DNA of 64,000 nt from Mesorhizobium sp. M00.F.Ca.ET.216.01.1.1 (GTDB lineage: Bacteria > Pseudomonadota > Alphaproteobacteria > Rhizobiales > Rhizobiaceae). Location: assembly GCF_004010325.2 (NCBI RefSeq), contig NZ_SADR02000010.1, positions 156,825 through 220,824 on the forward strand, read 5' to 3'. The translations under genes and the position numbers were made by a program. The notes beneath the pieces were generated by a model, which was not told the DNA's origin, did no database searches, and saw nothing but the letters and a program-made list of their open reading frames with translations. Below, one piece after another: positions 47,348 through 55,988 of this stretch; position 1 is the first letter of the stretch, and every line of letters starts with the position of its first letter.

Positions 47348-47782
47348 TTGGAGCGCAACAGCAGTTCTTCGGCTGAGACAGCGGACGTATTGTCCGGCCA
47401 TGGCGACGCTTTTGACGGCGTCACCGTGATCGTCTGCGCCTCCTGCCGCGACGAGACCGGTTCGGATGCGCATCCCCGCGCCGGCGAACTTCTCGCTGAT
47501 GACACACGCCGCGCCGCATGGGGCGAAGATATCCGCATCCGCGCTGTCGACTGCCTCGGCAACTGCAAGCGCCGGCTCAGCGCCGCGATCCTGCGCGATG
47601 GCTGCTGGAGCTACGTCTTCGGCGACCTGACCGCCACAAGCGGCGCCGACCTCGTCACCGGCGCAAGACTTTTCGCCACCTCGACGGACGGTCTCATTCC
47701 ATGGCGCGGCCGCCCCGATTGCCTGAAGCGCGGCCTGGTTGCCCGCATCCCTCCCCTCGACCTCTTGAAGGACTTGACATGA
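47348..47782 (+). CDS. DUF1636 family metal-binding-like protein (TTG start)
   Basis: A 144-residue protein with paired cysteines in VIVCASCRDET and DCLGNCKRRLS, the pattern of DUF1636, a thioredoxin-fold, ferredoxin-like family often found in cobalamin operons. The start is TTG at 47348, with AAGGAG at 47336-47341, 6 bp upstream; no suitable ATG exists. First gene after the riboswitch; its stop overlaps the cobW start by 4 bp. A role in cobalt or redox handling is inferred from context. Confidence 0.85.
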   Translation: MERNSSSSAETADVLSGHGDAFDGVTVIVCASCRDETGSDAHPRAGELLADDTRRAAWGEDIRIRAVDCLGNCKRRLSAAILRDGCWSYVFGDLTATSGADLVTGARLFATSTDGLIPWRGRPDCLKRGLVARIPPLDLLKDLT

Positions 47783-48816
47783 CCGCTTCCGTCTCGCGCG
47801 TTCCTTGCACTGTCGTCACCGGTTTCCTCGGCGCCGGCAAGACGACGCTGATCCGCCATCTGCTCGAGAACGCTCATGACAAGCGGCTGGCCATCATCGT
47901 CAACGAGTTCGGCGATATCGGCATCGACGGTGAGATCCTCAGGGGATGCGGCATCGATTCTTGCCCGGAGGAGAACATTGTCGAACTGGCCAATGGCTGC
48001 ATCTGCTGCACAGTCGCCGACGACTTTGTCCCGGCGCTGGACCAGATCCTGTCGCGTACGCCGAAGGTCGACCATATCCTGATCGAAACCTCCGGCCTTG
48101 CCCTGCCCAAGCCGCTGGTCCAGGCCTTCCAGTGGCCGTCGGTCAAAAGCCGGGTGACGGTCGACAGCGTCATCGCCGTAGTCGATGGACCGGCGCTCGC
48201 AGACGGCCGCGTTGCCTCCGACATGGACGCTCTGCAGGCGCAGCGCGCTGGAGATATGACGCTCGAGCATGATGATCCGGTCGAGGAGGTGTTCGAGGAT
48301 CAGCTCGCCTGTGCCGATCTGATCATTCTGTCGAAGAGCGACCTGATGGACGCCGTTGGCTCGGCCCGCGCCAACGCCGTCATCGGCGCACATGTCGCGC
48401 CTGCGGTGAAGATCGTGCCGACATCGCACGGCAAGATCGATCCATCGGTGCTGCTCGGTCTCGGTCTCGCCGTCGAGGACGACATCGAGAACCGCAAGAC
48501 CCACCATGACGACGAGCTCGATCATGAGCATGACGACTTCGATTCGTTTGTCATCGACATCCCGTCGATCGCCAATCCGGATGAACTGGCTTTGCGCGTC
48601 GCCACCGCGGCGGAGGAAGAAAACGTGTTGCGCGTCAAGGGTTTCGTCGAGGTCGGCGGCAAGCCGATGCGGCTCTTGCTGCAAGCCGTCGGGCCGCGCG
48701 TCAATCACTATTACGACCGAGCCTGGACCGCTGAAGACGACCGCCGCTCCCGCCTCGTCGTCATCGGCCTCAAGGGGCTGAACCGCCCGGCGATCGAACG
48801 TATCCTGGCCGGCTGA
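47779..48816 (+). CDS. cobW: CobW family GTPase (cobalt chaperone candidate)
   Basis: A 345-residue G3E GTPase. Walker A is GFLGAGKTTLIRH, the metal motif CxCC is in NGCICCTV, and NEFGDIGID and SKSDL complete the GTPase set. A His/Asp-rich stretch (THHDDELDHEHDDFD, about residues 239-253) likely binds metal. It is thought to deliver cobalt to the CobN cobaltochelatase encoded 15 bp downstream. Confidence 0.94.
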   Translation: MTASVSRVPCTVVTGFLGAGKTTLIRHLLENAHDKRLAIIVNEFGDIGIDGEILRGCGIDSCPEENIVELANGCICCTVADDFVPALDQILSRTPKVDHILIETSGLALPKPLVQAFQWPSVKSRVTVDSVIAVVDGPALADGRVASDMDALQAQRAGDMTLEHDDPVEEVFEDQLACADLIILSKSDLMDAVGSARANAVIGAHVAPAVKIVPTSHGKIDPSVLLGLGLAVEDDIENRKTHHDDELDHEHDDFDSFVIDIPSIANPDELALRVATAAEEENVLRVKGFVEVGGKPMRLLLQAVGPRVNHYYDRAWTAEDDRRSRLVVIGLKGLNRPAIERILAG

Positions 48817-48831
48817 CGCAAGCACGAAGCG

Positions 48832-51800
48832 ATGCACATCCTCACCACAACATCCGCCTCGCTCGACGATCTCGCCGAGCCGGTCGATCTGCGGCAAACA
48901 CCGGCGGATGTCGTGGCGCTGTCCTTAACCGACAGCGACCTGGCCGGGCTGGCGGCAGCGTGGAAGACCGACGCGGATCGGTTGCCATCGATGCGGCTGG
49001 CGGCGCTGCGCGACCTGCGCCATCCGATGTCGGTCGACCTCTGGATCGACAGCGTCGCCCGGCACGCCAAGGTCATCTTGGTCCGCATTCTCGGCGGCTA
49101 TGACTGGTGGCGTTATGGCTGCGACCAGCTTGCCTCGACCGCCCGGGCCCGCGGCATAAAACTGGCGCTGCTGCCCGGCGAATGCCGCGACGAGGATCTG
49201 CGGCTGATCGAATGCTCGACGCTGCCGAGAGAGGAGTTGGACGGCCTGCTCGACTATTTCCGCGAAGGCGGCCCGGCGAATATGACGGCGCTGGTGCATC
49301 GGCTGGCGCGGCTGGCGGGGGCGGAAGCGGCTGTCGCCGAGCCAGTTGTCGTACCTAAAGCCGGATACTACGAGCCCCGGCGCGGAGTGGTCGAGCGCGA
49401 TCTACCCCTCCCCCTCGAGGGAAGGGTCCGGCTGCAGGCCGGGGGTGGGGTCCTCTCTGAGGCGCGCCAACAGAAGCGCCAACAGAAAGAGACGTCAAGC
49501 ACTGCCGCGGCGACCCCACCCGGCCCTGCGGGCCACCCTCCCCTCAAGGGGGAGGGAGAGGTCGCCCCCGTCATCCCCATCCTGTTCTACCGCTCGATGC
49601 TGCTTGCTGCCGATGTCGCGCCCATCGATGCGCTGGTCGAGGCGCTCAAAGAGCGCGGCATGGCCCCAGTCCCCATCTTCGTCTCCAGCCTCAAAGACCC
49701 AGCCTCTTTGGCCTTCGTCGAAACCGCGCTTGCATCGCTCAAGCCGGCGGCGATCATCACCGCAACCGCCTTCGCCTCCGGCGCCGAACCCGGCATCGAA
49801 ACCCTGTTCGACCGCGCCGGCGTGCCGGTGTTCCAGGTCATCGTCGCGACGACCCGTCACGACATCTGGCAGAACAACCAGCGCGGGCTGGCGCCCGCCG
49901 ACCTCGCCATGCATGTCGTCTTGCCCGAACTCGACGGCCGTATCCTCGCCGGTGCGATTTCCTTCAAGGGGGAAATCGAGACCGACCCGGCGCTGGCCTT
50001 CCGCGCCTTCGCCAACCGGCCAGAGCCCGACCGTGTGGCGCAGGTGGCAAACCGCATCGAGGCCTTCATCCGCCTGCAGCAGACGCCGCGCGCGAAGCGC
50101 AAGCTCGCCATCCTGATCCCCGACTATCCGAGCGCGCCCGGCCGCACCGGCTATGCCGTCGGTCTCGACGCGCCGTCGAGCGTGCTCGCCATGCTGCGCG
50201 ACCTGAGAGAACACGGCTACGCCGTTGAAGGGATTCCCCAGTCGGCTCGTGAGTTGCTGGATGCGCTGGAGGCCGGCGGGCACAGATTGAACCTAGACGA
50301 CTACCTCTCCTTCGCAACTGAATTGCCGACGGCGGCTATAAATGCGGTTAAGGCCGCATGGGGTAAGGCAGAAGACGAGATAGAGTTGCGCGAGGCACCC
50401 CCCTCTGTCCTGCCGGACATCTCCCCCTCAAGGGGGGAGATTGCGCCCTCATCTCTGCCTTCGCCAATCTCCAACGTTGTAGGGGCGGACGGAGCGCCGG
50501 AGCTGCCAATCTCCCCCCTTGAGGGGGAGATGTCCGGCAGGACAGAGGGGGGTATTCAAGCGCCTGCGTCTGCGAAGTTCCCCTTCTGCGCTGCGACCTT
50601 CGGCAACGTCACCGTGGCGCTGGCGCCGGATCGCGGGCGCTCGGCCGACCGCCGCGCCGACTACCACGACCCGACATTGCCGCCGCGCCATGCGCTGATC
50701 GCCTTCGGCCTGTGGCTGCGCAGGTCACTCGGCGTCCATGCCCTTGTCCATGTTGGCGCGCACGGCACACTGGAATGGCTGCCAGGCAAGACCGTTGCGC
50801 TCAGCGAAAACTGCTTTCCCGAGATCGTCACTGGCTCACTGCCTGTGATCTATCCCTTCATTGTCTCCAACCCCGGTGAGGCAGCGCAGGCCAAGCGGCG
50901 CATCGCCGCCGTCACGCTTGGCCACCTGCCGCCGCCGCTGACCAGCGCCGGGCTGGACGAAAACCAGCATCGGCTGGAACGGCTGGTCGACGAATACGCC
51001 CAGGCAGACGGGCTCGACCGCCGCCGCCGCGACCGCCTGGCGACGCTGATCGTCGAGACCGCACAAAAAACCGGCCTCGCATCCGAAGCCGGCGTTGCCA
51101 GAACCGACGCACCTGACCAAGCGCTGCGCCGCATCGACGCCTGGCTTTGCGACCTGAAGGATTTCGCCATCAAGGACGGCCTGCATATTTACGGCCGCTC
51201 GTCCGAGGGCGAGGCCGATCCGTTGCGCGAGCAAAGTGCGGCGGCCGAGAAGGCGGCGCTGCTCGCAGCCCTGGACGGCCGCCATATCGCTGCCGGTCCT
51301 GCAGGCGCGCCGGCGCGCGGCCGGCGCGATGTCCTGCCCACCGGCCGTAATCTGTTCACCGCTGACCCGCGCACCATGCCAACGCCGACATCCTTCGATC
51401 TCGGTCGGGCGGCCGCCGACGAAGTATTGCGCAGCTACACGCAAACGCATGGCGACTGGCCGCGTTCGCTGGTCATCGACCTCTGGGGCTCGGCCTCGCT
51501 GCGCACCGGCGGCGAGGAAATCGCGCAAGGCCTGGCGCTGATCGGCTGCCGGCCGCAATGGGATTCTGCCACCGGCCGCATCACCGGCATCGAGGTGCTG
51601 CCGCCGGCAGCGCTCGGCCGTCCGCGCGTCGACGTTACCTGGCGTATTTCAGGCCTGTTCCGCGACATGTTCCCGACCCAGATCGCGCTGATCGATGCCG
51701 CCGCCAATGCTGTTGCCGCCCGCGACGAGGACGCTTCGGAAAACCCGCTCGCGGCCAGGACCCGTGCCGACGGAAAGATCAGCCCGCGTATTTTCGGCAC

Positions 51801-52503
51801 CTCGCCCGGCACCTATGGCGCCGGCGTCGAGGATTTGCTGTCGAACGGCGACTGGGGCACGCGGGAAGAGATCGGCCGCGCCTATCTCGACGCCACCTCG
51901 CATGCCTATGGCGGCGCCGGCGGCGAAGCTGTCTCGGCGCCCGGCGCCTTCGAAGGCCGCATCGCCGAGGCCGACCTCCTCGTCCACACCGGCGACGACC
52001 CCGGCCGCGACATCCTCGAAGGTTCCGCCGATGTCGCCTTCATCGGCGGTTTTTCGGCAGCGCTTGCAGCGCTCGGCAAGAATGCCGATGTCATCGTGCT
52101 CGACACCACGGACCCGCAAAAGCCAAAGCCGCGCTCGGTCGGCGAGGCCGTGTCCCGCGTCGTGCGGGCGCGTGCCATCAATCCCCGCTTCATCGCCGGC
52201 CAGATGCGCCATGGCCCGCGCGGCGCCTCCGAATTCGCCGAGACGGCCGACCGGCTGATTGGTTTCGCCGAAACCACCCATGCCATATCAGGCACGCTGA
52301 TCGAAGACTTGCACGACGCCTATCTCGGCGACCCCGTGGTTCGCGCCTTCATCCTGCGCGAGAACCCGGCTGCAGCGAAAGTCATCGCCGAGCGTTTCCT
52401 GTCGGCGCGCCGGCGCGGCCTCTGGCACCCGCTGCGCAACTCCATCGACGACGACCTGGCGGCATTGATTGCCGAAGCCCAAGCGCATGGGGCGGCAACA
52501 TGA
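48832..52503 (+). CDS. cobN: Cobaltochelatase subunit CobN, with two repeat-derived inserts
   Basis: A 1,223-residue large subunit of the aerobic ATP-dependent cobaltochelatase, which inserts Co into hydrogenobyrinic acid a,c-diamide. Family stretches: HVGAHGTLEWLPGKTVALSE, RRADYHDPTLPPRHALIAFG, FRDMFPTQIALIDAA, FGTSPGTYGAGVEDLL, and SRVVRARAINPRFIAGQMRH. Residues about 189-244 and 522-574 are low-complexity Pro/Gly/Glu-rich segments encoded by two palindromic elements, yet the frame stays open. Partner subunits CobS and CobT of the chelatase are not in the window. Overlaps cobG by 4 bp. Confidence 0.95.
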   Translation: MHILTTTSASLDDLAEPVDLRQTPADVVALSLTDSDLAGLAAAWKTDADRLPSMRLAALRDLRHPMSVDLWIDSVARHAKVILVRILGGYDWWRYGCDQLASTARARGIKLALLPGECRDEDLRLIECSTLPREELDGLLDYFREGGPANMTALVHRLARLAGAEAAVAEPVVVPKAGYYEPRRGVVERDLPLPLEGRVRLQAGGGVLSEARQQKRQQKETSSTAAATPPGPAGHPPLKGEGEVAPVIPILFYRSMLLAADVAPIDALVEALKERGMAPVPIFVSSLKDPASLAFVETALASLKPAAIITATAFASGAEPGIETLFDRAGVPVFQVIVATTRHDIWQNNQRGLAPADLAMHVVLPELDGRILAGAISFKGEIETDPALAFRAFANRPEPDRVAQVANRIEAFIRLQQTPRAKRKLAILIPDYPSAPGRTGYAVGLDAPSSVLAMLRDLREHGYAVEGIPQSARELLDALEAGGHRLNLDDYLSFATELPTAAINAVKAAWGKAEDEIELREAPPSVLPDISPSRGEIAPSSLPSPISNVVGADGAPELPISPLEGEMSGRTEGGIQAPASAKFPFCAATFGNVTVALAPDRGRSADRRADYHDPTLPPRHALIAFGLWLRRSLGVHALVHVGAHGTLEWLPGKTVALSENCFPEIVTGSLPVIYPFIVSNPGEAAQAKRRIAAVTLGHLPPPLTSAGLDENQHRLERLVDEYAQADGLDRRRRDRLATLIVETAQKTGLASEAGVARTDAPDQALRRIDAWLCDLKDFAIKDGLHIYGRSSEGEADPLREQSAAAEKAALLAALDGRHIAAGPAGAPARGRRDVLPTGRNLFTADPRTMPTPTSFDLGRAAADEVLRSYTQTHGDWPRSLVIDLWGSASLRTGGEEIAQGLALIGCRPQWDSATGRITGIEVLPPAALGRPRVDVTWRISGLFRDMFPTQIALIDAAANAVAARDEDASENPLAARTRADGKISPRIFGTSPGTYGAGVEDLLSNGDWGTREEIGRAYLDATSHAYGGAGGEAVSAPGAFEGRIAEADLLVHTGDDPGRDILEGSADVAFIGGFSAALAALGKNADVIVLDTTDPQKPKPRSVGEAVSRVVRARAINPRFIAGQMRHGPRGASEFAETADRLIGFAETTHAISGTLIEDLHDAYLGDPVVRAFILRENPAAAKVIAERFLSARRRGLWHPLRNSIDDDLAALIAEAQAHGAAT
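49398..49564. repeat. Palindromic element inside cobN, copy A
   Basis: Imperfect inverted arms of about 53-55 bp (49398-49452 and 49512-49564) share the cores CTCCCCCTCGAGGG/CCCTCAAGGGGGAG and GGGGGTGGGGTC/GACCCCACCC. The centre holds a short direct repeat, GCGCCAACAGAA. It is translated in frame within cobN as a Pro/Gly/Gln-rich segment. Confidence 0.85.
50397..50553. repeat. Palindromic element inside cobN, copy B (perfect 47-bp arms)
   Basis: Two 47-bp arms (50397-50443 and 50507-50553) are perfect reverse complements, beginning ACCCCCCTCTGTCCTGCCGG, with a 63-bp centre. They share the CTCCCCCTCAAGG core with copy A. Translated in frame as a Pro/Ser/Gly-rich segment in front of the conserved FPFCAATFGNVTVALAP of CobN. 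Confidence 0.95.
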
Positions 52504-53825
52504 GCGCCTTCTCTCGCCGCGGCGCCTGCCCTGCTTTGTCCGCGCCCATGCAAACCGGCGACGGCCTTCTGGTGCGGGTCAACCCGCTCGCTGGAGGCTC
52601 AACTGCTGGAGGCCCGATTTCTGGAGGATTGCCGCCGAAGTCCCTGATCGGACTCTGCGAATCCGCATTGCGGCACGGTAACGGCATCATGGAAGTGACC
52701 GCGCGTGGCAGCCTGCAAATCCGGGGCCTCACTGCGGACAGCGCGCGGCTGCTTGCGGCGGAGGTCGACGCGCTGGGCATCACTGTCCGCACCGGCCTGC
52801 CGGTCGAGACCGGACCACTGGCGGGACTCGACCCGCAAGAGATCGCCGACCCGCGCCCCCTGACGGAGCAGATTCGGAATGCCGTCGAAGAAGCCGGCCT
52901 GACGCAGCGCCTAGGTCCGAAGGTTTCGGTCGTTGTCGATGGCGGCGGACGGCTTGGCGTGGATGCCGTGACGGCCGATGTGCGGTTGGCCGCGGTGCGG
53001 AGCGGTGCGGGAACGCGGTGGCGGATAGCTATTGCCGGGGATGCACGGAGTGCCGCACCGCTTGCGGTTGTCGCTGAAGATGCGGCCTGCGACATCACCA
53101 TCGGTATTCTGCAGGCGATTGCCGAATTGGGTATCGAAGCCCGTGCAAGGGATTTGGTGGCGGAACGATTTGAAATATCGCCCCACCCGGTTCCGTCGCC
53201 GATCGGCCTATTGCCTCTCGCCGAGGATCGCTATGCCCTCGGCATCGGCCTGCCATTCGGCAGCATGCCGGCGGAAAAGCTCATCGCACTCACCCGACAT
53301 GCCCTTGCCCTCGACGCCACGGAAATCCGCCTTGCGCCGGGCCGCGCACTGCTTTGCCTCGGCCTTTCGCCATCCGCCTGTGCTTCGTTGCGAGATACCG
53401 CAGCCAGCGTCGGCTTCGTTACCGACGCCACCGACCCGCGCCTCAGAATCGCCGTCTGCCCCGGCGCGCCGGCCTGCGCCTCCGGCCGCATCGCGACGCG
53501 CGATATCGCCGAGACCATTGCAGCCGAAAGCAGCGACCTGCTGGACGCATCGCTTGCGCTGCACATTTCCGGTTGCGCCAAGGGCTGCGCGCATCCCGGC
53601 CCGGCGGCGCTGACCCTGGTCGGCGGCGATAACGGAGCCGGACTTGTCGTCAACGGGACGGCAAAAGCTCTTCCTGCCGGATACAGGCCGGGCTATGACG
53701 CCGCGCGCGGCATCGGCCGCGTCGCAGCGGCAATCCGCAACGCACGACATCCCGGCGAAACCGCCGTCGCCCGCCTGGCAAGGCTTGGCACGGCCGGCGT
53801 CACCGAAGCTTACCAACAGGAATGA
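52500..53825 (+). CDS. cobG: Precorrin-3B synthase CobG
   Basis: A 441-residue nitrite/sulfite-reductase-like enzyme that oxidises precorrin-3A and contracts the ring in the aerobic pathway. The siroheme-type 4Fe-4S ligands appear as CPGAPACASG and SGCAKGCAHPG near residues 321-365. MEVTARGSLQIRGL is the N-terminal family motif. ATG at 52500 overlaps the cobN stop (ATGA). A 15-bp triplet-in-frame repeat near residue 31 gives AGGSTAGGPISGG, probably a small expansion. Confidence 0.93.
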   Translation: MSAFSRRGACPALSAPMQTGDGLLVRVNPLAGGSTAGGPISGGLPPKSLIGLCESALRHGNGIMEVTARGSLQIRGLTADSARLLAAEVDALGITVRTGLPVETGPLAGLDPQEIADPRPLTEQIRNAVEEAGLTQRLGPKVSVVVDGGGRLGVDAVTADVRLAAVRSGAGTRWRIAIAGDARSAAPLAVVAEDAACDITIGILQAIAELGIEARARDLVAERFEISPHPVPSPIGLLPLAEDRYALGIGLPFGSMPAEKLIALTRHALALDATEIRLAPGRALLCLGLSPSACASLRDTAASVGFVTDATDPRLRIAVCPGAPACASGRIATRDIAETIAAESSDLLDASLALHISGCAKGCAHPGPAALTLVGGDNGAGLVVNGTAKALPAGYRPGYDAARGIGRVAAAIRNARHPGETAVARLARLGTAGVTEAYQQE

Positions 53826-53827
53826 GC

Positions 53828-54460
53828 ATGGCCGCCTACGACTACATTCACGACGGTACCGCGATCTATGAGCGCTCCTTCGCCATCATCCGCGCCGAAG
53901 CCGACCTGTCGCGCTTTTCCGAGGCCGAGGCCGATGTCGCCATCCGCATGATCCACGCTTGCGGACAGGTCGAGGCCGCGCGGCACTTCGTTTTCTCCGG
54001 GGATTTCGTTGCCGCCGCACGCAGCGCACTAGCAGCCGGCGCGCCGATCTTCTGCGACGCGGAGATGGTCTCGCATGGCATCACGCGTGCCCGCTTGCCG
54101 GCCGCCAACGAGGTGATCTGCACGCTGCGCGACCCGCAGACTGCTGAGATCGCCAAGCAGATCGGCAATACCCGCTCGGCTGCGGCAATCGACCTGTGGG
54201 GCGAGCGTATGGCCGGTTCGGTTGTCGCCATCGGCAATGCGCCGACAGCGCTTTTCTACCTGCTGGAAAGATTGCGCGACGGCGCGCCGAAGCCGGCAGC
54301 GATCATCGGCATGCCGGTCGGCTTCGTCGGCGCCGCCGAATCGAAGGATGCACTGGCCGAAAACTCCTACGGCGTGTCCTACGCCATCGTGCGCGGCAGG
54401 CTGGGCGGCAGCGCCATGACGGCAGCTGCACTCAACGCACTGGCGAGGCCGGGCCTGTGA
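53828..54460 (+). CDS. cobH: Precorrin-8X methylmutase CobH
   Basis: A 210-residue enzyme that shifts a methyl group from C11 to C12 to give hydrogenobyrinate. Signatures: MIHACGQVEAARHFVFSGDF with the active-site His, CDAEMVSHGITRARLPA, and IGMPVGFVGAAESKDAL. I chose the ATG at 53828, which has an AGGAA site at good spacing, over the ATG at 53822 that overlaps the cobG stop. Confidence 0.95.
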   Translation: MAAYDYIHDGTAIYERSFAIIRAEADLSRFSEAEADVAIRMIHACGQVEAARHFVFSGDFVAAARSALAAGAPIFCDAEMVSHGITRARLPAANEVICTLRDPQTAEIAKQIGNTRSAAAIDLWGERMAGSVVAIGNAPTALFYLLERLRDGAPKPAAIIGMPVGFVGAAESKDALAENSYGVSYAIVRGRLGGSAMTAAALNALARPGL

Positions 54461-55227
54461 ACGCGATTGCAAACGACCGGCCAAAGGGTCGACTTGTCGG
54501 GGTTGGTACCGGTCCCGGCGACCCCGAGCTCTTGACGCTGAAAGCCGTGCGCGCACTGGCCGAGGCTGACGTCGTCGCGCATTTCGCCAAGCGCGGTAAC
54601 AACAGCAATGCACGGACCATTGTCGGCGCTCATTTCCGCCCCGACCTGATAGAACTGCCGTTGCTCTATCCCGTGACCACCGAAATCGACAAGGATCACA
54701 ACGATTACCGGTCGCAGATAACTGACTTCTATGAAGAGTCGGCGGAGAAGGTCGCCGAGCACCTCAATGCCGGCAGGATGGTCGCGGTGCTGTCCGAAGG
54801 CGACCCGCTCTTCTACGGCTCCTACATGCACCTGCATGTCAGGCTGGCGCATCGCTTTCCGACCGAGGTCATTCCCGGCGTGACCGCCATGTCTGGCTGC
54901 TGGTCGGCGACTGGGCTGCCGATCGTCCAGGGCGACGATGTGCTGACTGTGCTGCCCGGCACGATGAGCGAATTCGAGCTGACGCGGCGCCTCGCCGACA
55001 CCGACGCCGCAGTCATCATGAAAGTCGGCCGCAACCTGCCCAAGATCAGGCGAGCGCTGGAAGCGACCGGCAAGGCCGCGAACGCTGTCTATGTCGAGCG
55101 CGGCACCATGCCGGGCGGCGTCTCGATGCGGCTGGTCGACAAGCTGGACGACAAGGCGCCCTACTTCGCCATCGTGCTGGTCGCCGGCTGGTCCTGCCGG
55201 CCCGCTGCATTGGGAGCCGAAGCATGA
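54457..55227 (+). CDS. cobI: Precorrin-2 C(20)-methyltransferase CobI
   Basis: A 256-residue SAM methyltransferase with the GVGTGPGDPELLTLKAVRAL opening, VLSEGDPLFYGSYMH and VIPGVTAMSGCWSATGLPI. It starts at a GTG (54457) that overlaps the cobH stop by 4 bp (GTGA). Makes precorrin-3A in the corrin pathway. Confidence 0.95.
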   Translation: MNAIANDRPKGRLVGVGTGPGDPELLTLKAVRALAEADVVAHFAKRGNNSNARTIVGAHFRPDLIELPLLYPVTTEIDKDHNDYRSQITDFYEESAEKVAEHLNAGRMVAVLSEGDPLFYGSYMHLHVRLAHRFPTEVIPGVTAMSGCWSATGLPIVQGDDVLTVLPGTMSEFELTRRLADTDAAVIMKVGRNLPKIRRALEATGKAANAVYVERGTMPGGVSMRLVDKLDDKAPYFAIVLVAGWSCRPAALGAEA

Positions 55228-55988
55228 GCGGCCGCCTGACCGTCATCGGCCTTGGACCCGGCAATGTCGACCAGATCACGCCGGAAGCGAGCCGCGCCGT
55301 GGCAGAAGCAAAATTCTTCTACGGCTACAAACCCTATCTCGACCGGCTCGACCTGCGCCCCGATCAGACTCGCGTCGCTTCCGACAATCGCGAGGAGTTA
55401 GCCCGCTCCAACGACGCACTGGCAAAGGCCGCCGAAGGTCACAACGTCGCCATCGTCTCCGGCGGCGATCCCGGCGTCTTTGCCATGGCCGCCGCCGTCT
55501 GTGAGGCGATCGAGGCCGGGCCGGCCGAATGGCGCGCCGTCGACGTCGCCATCGTGCCCGGCATCACTGCCATGCTCGCGGTCGCCGCCCGTATCGGCGC
55601 GCCGCTCGGCCATGATTTCTGCGCCATCTCTCTATCCGACAATCTGAAGCCGTGGGAGCTGATCGAGCTGCGCCTGCTTGCGGCCGCTGGCGCCGGCTTC
55701 GTCATCGCGCTCTACAACCCGATCAGCAAAGCGCGCCCCTGGCAGCTCGGCCGCGCCTTCGAATGCCTGACCGCCATCCTGCCGGGCACCACGCCTGTCA
55801 TTTTCGGCCGCGCCGCCGGCCGGCCGGACGAACGCATCGAGGTCTGCCTGCTGGCCGACGCCGATGCTGAAAAGGCCGACATGGCGACCTGCATCATCAT
55901 CGGCTCGCCAGAAACCCGGATCATCAGGCGCGGTGACAAGTCCGCGCTCGTCTACACGCCGCGTTCGGCAGCGGGCTCGAGAAGATGA
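55224..55988 (+). CDS. cobJ: Precorrin-3B C(17)-methyltransferase CobJ
   Basis: A 254-residue SAM methyltransferase: VIGLGPGNVDQITPEASRAV, FYGYKPYLDRL, VSGGDPGVFAMAAAVCEAIE, and HDFCAISLSDNLKPWELIE. Overlaps cobI by 4 bp (ATGA). Its 3' end overlaps the convergent cobK by 37 bp. Confidence 0.95.
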   Translation: MSGRLTVIGLGPGNVDQITPEASRAVAEAKFFYGYKPYLDRLDLRPDQTRVASDNREELARSNDALAKAAEGHNVAIVSGGDPGVFAMAAAVCEAIEAGPAEWRAVDVAIVPGITAMLAVAARIGAPLGHDFCAISLSDNLKPWELIELRLLAAAGAGFVIALYNPISKARPWQLGRAFECLTAILPGTTPVIFGRAAGRPDERIEVCLLADADAEKADMATCIIIGSPETRIIRRGDKSALVYTPRSAAGSRR

